Source: Pararhizobium_B sp051960215
GTDB taxonomy: Bacteria; Pseudomonadota; Alphaproteobacteria; Rhizobiales; Rhizobiaceae
DNA length: 9,458 bases
Assembly: GCA_051960215.1 (NCBI GenBank)
Contig: JBQCEN010000057.1
Span: 1 to 9,458 of the forward strand
Reading direction: 5' to 3'
The notes under the pieces are model-generated. The model did not search any database and had not been told where the DNA came from. It worked only from the letters and a program-made list of their open reading frames with translations. Of this stretch, positions 1-5,649 are shown piece by piece. A program made the position numbers and the translations under genes. Numbering within the stretch: position 1 is the stretch's first letter; each line of letters starts with the position of its first letter.

Positions 1-2426
1 TAGCCGCCGTCACCGACATCGCCCGGCGGGACCGGCCCGCCATAGGCATCGCGGCGATCGCCGTAGCGGTCGTAGCCGTCGCGGGATCCGTCAGAGTAAC
101 GGCCGCGGCCGGCACGGGCATAGCCATCGCCCTCCCGCGGCGGCCAGGGTTCCGTGGCGACGGCATCGGGCGGGGCCGCGCCGCGCTGCGGCTGCACCGA
201 ACCGTAGCGGTTCCCGTCGTAGCCGGAGCCGTCTTGCCCCTCGTAGACGGGTTGCGGCTGTCTTCCGTATCCCGGCTGCGCCGGAACGGCCGCCGGCACG
301 ACCGGCTGGCCGGGCGCGGCCTCGGCGACCGGGCTTCCGACGTCGGCAGGCGGCGTAGCCCCGGGCTGGCCCTCGTTCGGCACCGTCATCGGGACGGGAA
401 CGTCCGAATAGGGCAAGGGCGCCGGCGTCAGGCCCTCATGCGCCTTCGCCATGAACTGGTGCCACATCTTCGCCGGGACGGTACCGCCGGTCACGCCGCG
501 CATCGGCGTGCCGTCGTCATTGCCGAACCAGATGCCGGCGACGAGGTTCGCCGTGAAGCCGACGAAGAGCGCGTCGCGCGAGTTCTGCGTGGTGCCCGTC
601 TTGCCGCCCATCTGCCAGTTGTCGAGGCGGGCGGCGCGGCCGGTGCCGATCTTGACGACGCTTTCGAGCATCGAATCCATCTCGGCGATGATTTCCGGCT
701 TCAGCACCTGCTTCGGCTGCGCCTCCGGGCGCTGATAGAGCACCTTGCCGTCCGTCGTCGTCACCTTCGAGATGACGTAGGGGGGCGCCTTGTAGCCGCC
801 GTTCATGAAGGGGGCGTAGGCCGAGGTCAGCTCGAGCAGCGACACCTCCGAGGTGCCGAGCGCGATCGAGGCGTTGGGCTGGATGTCCGAATTGATGCCG
901 AGCCGGTGCGCCGTGTCGACCACCGTCTTCGGGCCGACCTCCATCACGAGCTGCGCGGCCACCGTGTTGATCGAATGCGCGAGCGCCTGGTTCAGCGTCA
1001 CCGGGCCTTCATACGTGCCCTCGTAGTTCTCGGGCGTCCAGTTGCCGATCTTGATCGGCGCATCGTTGCGCACCGACATCGGCGTGCGGCCCATTTCCAT
1101 GGCGGCCGTATAGACGAAGGGCTTGAACGATGAACCGGGCTGACGCCTGGCGTCGGCGGCGCGGTTATACTGGCTTTCGGAGTAGTCCCGCCCGCCGACG
1201 AGCGCCCGCACCGCGCCGGTACCGTCGAGGGCGACGAGCGCGCCCTGACCGATCCTGAGCTTCTTGCCGTACTTGTCGATGCCCTGGTCGATCGCCTCGG
1301 CGGCATCGTGCTGCAATTGCGCGTCGATCGTCGTGTCGACGATGATGTCCTGCTTGACCTCGCCGCCGAGCAGCCCCGGGAGCTGCTTCATCACCATGTC
1401 GGCGACATAGTTCTGCGAACCGGTCCACAGGCTCTTCGACTTCGGCGCCGTCTTCTTCGGCTTGGCCGCAAGCGCGTCGTCGATGTCGGCCTGGGTGATG
1501 AAACCGCTCTCCTTCATCGCCTCGAGGACGACCTTGGCGCGCTCGTGCGCGGCCTTCGGGTCGTTGAGCGGCGAGAGCCGCGACGGCGCCTTGACGAGGC
1601 CGGCGAGAAGCGCCGCCTGCTCCAGCGTCAGGTCCTTCGCATCCTCATGGAAGTATTTCTCCGCCGCCGCCTGAACGCCATAGGCGCCCGAACCGAAGTA
1701 GACCCGGTTCAGGTACATGTCGAGGATCTGGTCCTTGGTGAACTTGTGCTCCAGCCAGAGCGCGAGCAGCACTTCCTGCACCTTGCGCTCGAGCGTGCGC
1801 TCCGGCGAGAGGAAGAGGTTCTTGGCGAGCTGCTGGGTGATGGTCGAGCCGCCCTCGACCGTATGTCCGGCGGCGATGTCGGTGACGAGGGCGCGCGCGA
1901 GGCCGATCGGATCGACGCCGAAATGCGAATAGAAGCGCCGGTCCTCGATCGCGACCAGCGCCTTCGGCATATAGGGCGACATCTCGTCGAGCGGCACGGC
2001 GGCAGCGGTGCTTGCGCCGCGGCTCGCCATTTCCTCACCGCTGACGGAGACGATCTCGACATTCGGCGCCCGGGCTGGAATCGCCCAGGTGGAGGCGCTC
2101 GGCATCTGCGCCGCGTAATAGGCGACGATGCCGCCGACGCCGATGAAGCCCCAGATGCCGAGGACGAGGCACCAGTAGAAGCCGCGCCGCGCCCAGCCGA
2201 GGACGCCGAGGCGAGGCCGGCGCGCCCCCCGCCCGGAGCCGGAGCCGCCGCCTCTCGCGGCCTTCTTCCGGCCGGATGCTGCGGGCTTGCGTTTCGCCAC
2301 CGATGCGTTCTCCCCGACCGTGACCCGATCGCCCGCCTCGATCCGCGGGCCATCCTCCGCGCCGGCGCGCTTCTCGGGCTCGAAGCTCGGCTCGATCCTG
2401 CCGTCCGTCTCTCTGTTGCCTGCCAT
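1..2426 (-). CDS. Class A penicillin-binding protein (PBP1A family), bifunctional transglycosylase/transpeptidase, 3' end outside window
   Basis: It polymerises lipid II into glycan strands and cross-links the peptides, acting in the periplasm while anchored in the inner membrane. Reading from the ATG at 2426, 808 complete codons lie in the window with no stop, and the last two bases (TA) begin either a Tyr or a stop codon. Residues 1-80 are a basic, low-complexity cytoplasmic tail, and about 82-104 form one membrane helix. The GT51 domain follows: EDRRFYSHFG with catalytic Glu161, GGSTITQQLAKN at 192-203, then YLNRVYFGSGAYG. The transpeptidase domain has SSFK (nucleophile Ser432, Lys435), SIN (485-487) and KTGTT (609-613). 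All catalytic motifs are intact. Only about 80 residues separate the two domains, so the large insert of enterobacterial PBP1A is absent. From about residue 670 to the end there is a Pro/Gly/Tyr/Arg-rich tail. The start has only a weak GGCGGA upstream. Which rhizobial paralogue (mrcA/ponA type) this is cannot be settled here. Confidence 0.95.
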   Translation of the reverse strand, partial: MAGNRETDGRIEPSFEPEKRAGAEDGPRIEAGDRVTVGENASVAKRKPAASGRKKAARGGGSGSGRGARRPRLGVLGWARRGFYWCLVLGIWGFIGVGGIVAYYAAQMPSASTWAIPARAPNVEIVSVSGEEMASRGASTAAAVPLDEMSPYMPKALVAIEDRRFYSHFGVDPIGLARALVTDIAAGHTVEGGSTITQQLAKNLFLSPERTLERKVQEVLLALWLEHKFTKDQILDMYLNRVYFGSGAYGVQAAAEKYFHEDAKDLTLEQAALLAGLVKAPSRLSPLNDPKAAHERAKVVLEAMKESGFITQADIDDALAAKPKKTAPKSKSLWTGSQNYVADMVMKQLPGLLGGEVKQDIIVDTTIDAQLQHDAAEAIDQGIDKYGKKLRIGQGALVALDGTGAVRALVGGRDYSESQYNRAADARRQPGSSFKPFVYTAAMEMGRTPMSVRNDAPIKIGNWTPENYEGTYEGPVTLNQALAHSINTVAAQLVMEVGPKTVVDTAHRLGINSDIQPNASIALGTSEVSLLELTSAYAPFMNGGYKAPPYVISKVTTTDGKVLYQRPEAQPKQVLKPEIIAEMDSMLESVVKIGTGRAARLDNWQMGGKTGTTQNSRDALFVGFTANLVAGIWFGNDDGTPMRGVTGGTVPAKMWHQFMAKAHEGLTPAPLPYSDVPVPMTVPNEGQPGATPPADVGSPVAEAAPGQPVVPAAVPAQPGYGRQPQPVYEGQDGSGYDGNRYGSVQPQRGAAPPDAVATEPWPPREGDGYARAGRGRYSDGSRDGYDRYGDRRDAYGGPVPPGDVGDGG

Positions 2427-2558
2427 CCGATTCCGCCAGCCGTCGCCTCTGCCTCGGAGCGCGTGTCTCCGGCCGGTGCGTTGAACTTTAAATGCGGCGA
2501 TTTAACGGGACCCTAACCAGCGGCCACCGCCGGAGCGCCGAAGGCTCCCGCCTCAAGG

Positions 2559-2583
2559 GGAACATCGCCTCTCCGGGGCTGTT
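2559..2583 (+). promoter_or_regulatory. Probable EcfG/RpoE2-type general stress promoter
   Basis: GGAAC at 2559-2563 is followed by 18 bases and then TT at 2582-2583 (equivalently GGAAC-N17-GTT). This fits the promoter class used by the alphaproteobacterial general-stress ECF sigma factors (RpoE2 in Sinorhizobium, EcfG elsewhere). It points at the secreted protein gene that starts 72 bases downstream. The match is visible in the sequence; its use is inferred. Confidence 0.55.
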
Positions 2584-2629
2584 CGGAAGCCGGCGCGACG
2601 GGCCGCCGCCGGCGGCTCGGCCGTCCGAA
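2582..2629. repeat. GC-rich inverted repeat in the leader of the small secreted protein gene
   Basis: TTCGGA-AGCCG (2582-2592) can pair with CGGCT (2613-2617) and TCCGAA (2624-2629), leaving a 6-base bulge (2618-2623). A perfect 12-bp palindrome, GCCGCCGGCGGC (2605-2616), overlaps the inner part and would compete with it. If the promoter at 2559-2583 is used, this structure falls in the 5' untranslated region, upstream of the GGAG ribosome-binding site at 2644-2647. No function is known. Confidence 0.4.
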
Positions 2630-2654
2630 TCCTGAACAATCTTGGAGCAATACG

Positions 2655-2999
2655 ATGTCAGTCTTGAAGCATGCCTCCGTCGCGGTGGCACTCCTTCTCG
2701 GAACATCGCTCGGTGCCTATGCGCAATCGAACGATACGACGGGCACAATGTCGAACGGGCAGTCCAACACCATGAACTGCAAGTCCACGGACGCCAACTG
2801 CAAGATGCCGGGCGCTACGGGCAGTTCGAAGACGATGAACAGCGGCAATGGCGGCCAAAGCGGCAGCCATACCGGCACCATGGGCAACAACGGCCAGTCG
2901 GGCGGCATGAACGGCGGCGCGACGGGCAGCACCGGAAGCGGCGCGGGCGGCACGTCGGGCAGCGGCGCGGGCGGTTCCTCCGGCAGTGGCGGTCAGTAA
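2655..2999 (+). CDS. Small secreted Gly/Ser/Asn-rich protein of unknown function
   Basis: I do not recognise this 114-residue protein. GGAG at 2644-2647, seven bases before the ATG, supports the start. Residues 1-23 form a clear Sec signal peptide (basic start, hydrophobic core, AYA|Q cleavage site), leaving a mature chain of about 91 residues in the periplasm or outside the cell. Two cysteines (Cys42 and Cys49, in NCKSTDANCK) could form a small disulfide loop. From about residue 54 the chain is almost only Gly, Ser, Thr, Asn, Gln and Met, and it ends in repeats of the type SGSGAGG (about 94-112). Such composition suggests a disordered chain and no enzyme. It stands alone, divergent from the penicillin-binding protein and convergent with the M20 peptidase, behind a probable stress promoter. 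The signal peptide, the ribosome-binding site and the amino-acid-level repeats argue that it is a real gene. Confidence 0.8.
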   Translation: MSVLKHASVAVALLLGTSLGAYAQSNDTTGTMSNGQSNTMNCKSTDANCKMPGATGSSKTMNSGNGGQSGSHTGTMGNNGQSGGMNGGATGSTGSGAGGTSGSGAGGSSGSGGQ

Positions 3000-3021
3000 G
3001 CCGCGGCTGCTTGCCATCCCA

Positions 3022-3067
3022 AGCACATCAAGGGCCGGTGCGGAAATGCACCGGCCCTTGATGTGCT
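3022..3067. terminator. 20-bp perfect hairpin between convergent genes, probable bidirectional terminator
   Basis: The arms at 3022-3041 and 3048-3067 are perfectly complementary over 20 bp, with a 6-base loop (GGAAAT). The structure lies 22 bases after the stop of the secreted protein gene and 17 bases beyond the stop of the oppositely oriented M20 peptidase gene, the usual place for a shared terminator. Neither side has a run of T, so it is not a textbook intrinsic terminator. It may work with Rho or protect mRNA 3' ends. Confidence 0.6.
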
Positions 3068-3084
3068 GTGGCTCGAGGTCCCAC

Positions 3085-4479
3085 TCAGCGGCCCGCTTCG
3101 AGCGCGGACAGGATGCGGATCCAGGAGCGGATGCCCTTGTGGAAGGAGGTCAGCTCGTACTTCTCGTTCGGCGAATGGATGCGGTCGTCTGAGAGGCCGA
3201 AGCCGACGAGCAACGAGTCCATGCCGAGGCGCGACTGGAAATCGCCGACGATCGGGATCGATCCGCCCATGCCGATCGTCACCGCCGGCTTCGGCCATTC
3301 GTCGGAAAGAGCCGTCTTCGCCGTCGTCAGCAGCGGGGAATCATATGGCAGGTGGATCGCCGGCGAGCCGCCGTGCTCGTGGAACTCGACGGAGCAGTCG
3401 GCGGGAATGCGTTCTTCCACGAACTGGCGGAACGCGCGGCGGATCCTCGCCGGGTCCTGCTGCCCCACCAGCCGGAACGAGACCTTCGCCGTCGCCGTCG
3501 ACGGGATGACGGTCTTGAAGCCTTCGCCCGTATAGCCGCCCTTGATGCCGTTCACCTCCGCCGTCGGGCGCGCCCAGGTGAGCTCCAGGACCGACCGCCC
3601 CTTCTCGCCCGACGGGATGGAGAGGCCCACCGTACCGAGGAAGCGCTCGTCGCTCTGGCCGAGTGCCGCCCAACTCGCCTTGACGTTTTCCGGCGTCTCC
3701 TCGACGCCGTCATAGAAGCCGGAAAGGGTGACGCGGCCGGTGTCGTCATGGAGATCGGCGAGTACCTTCGCGAGGACGTGGATCGGATTCGCCGCCGCCC
3801 CGCCGAAATAGCCCGAGTGCAGGTCGCGGTCGGCCGCCCTCACCGTCACCTGCTCGCCGACGAGGCCGCGCAGGCCCGCCGAGATCGCCGGCGTCTCGGC
3901 ATCCCACATGCTGGTGTCGCAGATGAGGGCGAAATCCGCCTTCAATTCCGCGGCGTTGGCCTCGAGGAAGGGCTTCAACGAGGGCGAGCCCGACTCCTCC
4001 TCGCCCTCGAAGAGGATCGTGATGCGGCAGGGCAGGCCGCCTCTCTCGTCGCGGTACGCCCGGCAAGCCTCGACGAAGGTCATCAGCTGGCCCTTGTCGT
4101 CGGCGGCGCCGCGGCCGGTGATGACCTTGCGGCCGGACGGCCCCTGCCTGACCTCGGGCGCGAAGGGATCGCTCGTCCACTCCTCGAGCGGATCGACCGG
4201 CTGGACGTCGTAATGGCCGTAGAAGAGGACGTGCGGGGCATCGGCCGCGGCGGCCGGCGCATGCGCCACCACCATCGGATGGCCCGGCGTGTCGCGGACG
4301 CTCGCCTCGAAGCCGAGCTCCGCCAGCGTCGCCGCCAGCCACTCCGCCGCCTTCCGGCAGTCCTTCGCATAGGCCGGATCGGTCGAGATCGACGGGATAC
4401 GGAGCAGGGCGAAGAGGCGCTCTAGGCTCGAATCGAGGTTGGCATCGGCGCGGGCGAGCACGGAACTGACGTCGGACAT
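3085..4479 (-). CDS. M20 family zinc metallopeptidase (carnosinase-like dipeptidase)
   Basis: A cytosolic dinuclear-zinc hydrolase that probably cleaves dipeptides or similar amide substrates; the exact substrate cannot be read from sequence. Counting from the ATG at 4479 (464 residues), the M20 metal site is complete: His89 in GHYDVQP, bridging Asp127 in GRGAADDKG, general base Glu161 and ligand Glu162 in EGEEESGS, Asp188 in ICDTS, and His435 in IHSPNE. His221 in DLHSG lies in the lid/dimerisation domain and fits the residue that contacts substrate across the dimer. An in-frame ATG at 4500 would add MKLKAAL, but it has no Shine-Dalgarno, whereas AAGG lies 8 bases before the ATG at 4479, and family members usually begin near this point. 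The gene is divergent from the PagL-like gene and converges on the hairpin at 3022-3067. No signal peptide is visible. Confidence 0.93.
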   Translation of the reverse strand: MSDVSSVLARADANLDSSLERLFALLRIPSISTDPAYAKDCRKAAEWLAATLAELGFEASVRDTPGHPMVVAHAPAAAADAPHVLFYGHYDVQPVDPLEEWTSDPFAPEVRQGPSGRKVITGRGAADDKGQLMTFVEACRAYRDERGGLPCRITILFEGEEESGSPSLKPFLEANAAELKADFALICDTSMWDAETPAISAGLRGLVGEQVTVRAADRDLHSGYFGGAAANPIHVLAKVLADLHDDTGRVTLSGFYDGVEETPENVKASWAALGQSDERFLGTVGLSIPSGEKGRSVLELTWARPTAEVNGIKGGYTGEGFKTVIPSTATAKVSFRLVGQQDPARIRRAFRQFVEERIPADCSVEFHEHGGSPAIHLPYDSPLLTTAKTALSDEWPKPAVTIGMGGSIPIVGDFQSRLGMDSLLVGFGLSDDRIHSPNEKYELTSFHKGIRSWIRILSALEAGR

Positions 4480-4697
4480 GAGGGCTGCCTTCAATTTCAT
4501 CGGACGGAAAGACCGCGGAGACTACAGCGGCCGGGCGAAAAGAAAAGGCATGGTGCGGCGACCGCTCGGGCAGCTGTTGCGCCGCGACCACAACCGCCGC
4601 GCTTCGGCGCGTTCGCACCACGAGGACACTGCCGCAAAGCCGGCGGCGGGCGTATGCTCACCGGTGATTCGGGGTGAGGCCTTATCAGGGGACAGGC

Positions 4698-5282
4698 ATG
4701 CGCTTCCATCGGATCGCCCTCATGGGCGCAGCCATTCTGGCTCTCGGAACCACCGCCGCCTCAGCGCAGGGCGGTTCCGGCTTCCTCGGCGGCATCAAGG
4801 TCGGCAAGAACGCCGCGAAGTGGGAGCTACGGCTCGGCGCCTCAGCCTACGACACCGGCGCCTTCTCGTCACAGGCGGCAGGCGGCTTCAATATCAACGG
4901 AGAGGTGCTCGCGCCCTCGCCCGACTTCCTCTCCGGGCTCGGCGCACCGCGGCCCTATATCGGCACGGACATCGCCGTCTCCGACCATCCGATCGACATG
5001 TTCTATTCGGGGCTGAACTGGGAAGCCTATCTGACCCGGCAGTTCTATCTCGGCTTCAGCCTCGGCGGCGCGCTCGATACGAAGACGCGCTTCGTCACCG
5101 ACGGTGGCAAGGTGAAGGACCTCGGCTCGCACCTGCTCTTCCACCTGCAGGCAAGCGCCGGCTTCGACCTGACGCAGAACATCACGGCGCAGGTCTACTA
5201 CAACCACTTCTCCAACGCGCGGCTGTCGCCGGCCGATGCCGGGCTGGAATCGGTCGGTGCCCGGATCGGCGTGCGCTTCTGA
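4698..5282 (+). CDS. pagL: PagL-type lipid A 3-O-deacylase (acyloxyacyl hydrolase family), outer membrane
   Basis: It probably removes the 3-O-linked hydroxy-acyl chain from lipid A in the outer membrane, which alters envelope properties and host recognition. The 194-residue product has a signal peptide (1-23, cleavage ASA|Q), then alternating strands of a small beta-barrel, and ends in Phe (VRF), as outer-membrane barrels usually do. The catalytic set of Pseudomonas PagL (His126, Ser128, Glu140) is matched in residue type and spacing: His170 and Ser172 in NHFSNA, and Glu184 in GLES, with gaps of 2 and 12 in both proteins. AGGGGA at 4687-4692 selects the ATG at 4698 over an in-frame GTG at 4674. 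The gene is monocistronic and is followed by a hairpin at 5329-5361. Assignment to the family is firm; the exact deacylation site is inferred. Rhizobium etli is known to have a PagL. Confidence 0.85.
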   Translation: MRFHRIALMGAAILALGTTAASAQGGSGFLGGIKVGKNAAKWELRLGASAYDTGAFSSQAAGGFNINGEVLAPSPDFLSGLGAPRPYIGTDIAVSDHPIDMFYSGLNWEAYLTRQFYLGFSLGGALDTKTRFVTDGGKVKDLGSHLLFHLQASAGFDLTQNITAQVYYNHFSNARLSPADAGLESVGARIGVRF

Positions 5283-5299
5283 GGGCGTGCGCTTCTGAG
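5268..5299 (+). repeat. 16-bp perfect tandem duplication across the pagL stop codon
   Basis: GGCGTGCGCTTCTGAG occurs twice with no gap, at 5268-5283 and 5284-5299. The first copy encodes the last residues (GVRF) and the stop codon of the PagL-like protein; the second lies just downstream and leaves the protein unchanged. This looks like a slippage duplication. Confidence 0.9.
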
Positions 5300-5322
5300 A
5301 CGGCGGGAAGAGCATCGGACAT

Positions 5323-5468
5323 AGAAAAGCCGTCGTGGTTGGAGGGGATAACCACGACGGCATCTTCTACGGGGAGAGAAGGTCCGGAGAGGGGGGAAGA
5401 CCTTTCTCCCTATCCGGCAAAGGCGGGGGACGAGCCTCTTACCGGACGGCGGCATAATGTTGCCGTCC
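5323..5468 (-). ncRNA. Structured trans-acting sRNA candidate, probable alpha-r7 (Smr7C) family
   Basis: On the minus strand this interval encodes about 146 nt that fold into four successive hairpins. Hairpin 1: GGACGGC (RNA from 5468) with GCCGTCC (to 5444). Hairpin 2: 5446-5434 with 5424-5413, 12 pairs including one U-G and one bulged G, loop UCGUCCCCC. Hairpin 3: 5410-5399 with 5384-5372, 12 pairs with one bulged C, and a 14-nt loop containing CCCCCCUCUCC. Hairpin 4: 5361-5350 with 5340-5329, 12 perfect pairs, loop AUCCCCUCC, then UUUU. Hairpins 1 and 2 share three bases and cannot both form completely. The loops of hairpins 2, 3 and 4 are C-rich and resemble anti-Shine-Dalgarno sequence, the mark of sRNAs that block ribosome binding. 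From memory, the Sinorhizobium sRNA Smr7C (alpha-r7 family, about 150 nt) is encoded next to polA; position and length agree, but I could not align the sequences. No convincing ORF lies on this strand here. Confidence 0.7.
5325..5361 (-). terminator. Rho-independent terminator of the minus-strand sRNA, probably also serving pagL
   Basis: A perfect 12-bp stem (5329-5340 with 5350-5361) has a 9-base loop. On the minus strand it is followed directly by TTTT (complement of 5325-5328), the form of an intrinsic terminator. On the plus strand the following bases (ATCTTCT) are only moderately T-rich, so termination of pagL there is plausible but weaker. Confidence 0.8.
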
Positions 5469-5649
5469 CGCTAGAAATGGTCGTCCGAATGTGGCGATTC
5501 AAGGACTGAAACGGCGGTGCCGGATTACAAATCGGTAACGTCGCGGTGATGGTCGGGGCGGCCCTTCGCGGAGGATGGAGCGGCTTCGCACGACCCCCAG
5601 GAACCGCGCGCGACCGCCGCCCGTGTAGACCTTCTTCCGCGCCCGCGCT
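5469..5649 (+). other. Leader region of polA, no clear plus-strand promoter
   Basis: About 180 bases separate the sRNA start from polA. The left part carries the minus-strand promoter candidate. I find no convincing -35/-10 pair for polA and no ORF. The last bases before the polA ATG lack a Shine-Dalgarno. ATGGC (5650-5654) and GCCAT (5659-5663) form a small inverted repeat that includes both candidate polA start codons. Confidence 0.4.
5474..5502 (-). promoter_or_regulatory. Candidate housekeeping promoter of the sRNA
   Basis: On the minus strand, TTGAAT (5502-5497) is separated by 17 bases from CATTTC (5479-5474). The -35 resembles the rhizobial CTTGAC type (CTTGAA here); the -10 is a poor match. 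The predicted start, about 5468, coincides with the first base of hairpin 1, which is the main support. Confidence 0.4.

Noticed and set aside
2502..2516. Possible CtrA-like site (TTAA-N7-CTAA) upstream of the penicillin-binding protein gene
   Set aside because: One half-site is off consensus, the motif is short and likely by chance, and no promoter elements fix its position. A nearby 6-bp inverted repeat TTAAAT/ATTTAA (2488-2505) is equally unspecific.
234..2516. Long plus-strand open frames across the penicillin-binding protein region
   Set aside because: They are antisense shadows in GC-rich DNA; their products are Arg-rich without motifs, while the minus strand encodes all class A PBP motifs in one frame.
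3352..4425. 357-residue plus-strand open frame opposite the M20 peptidase
   Set aside because: It is a shadow frame; the minus strand carries the complete metal-binding set of M20.
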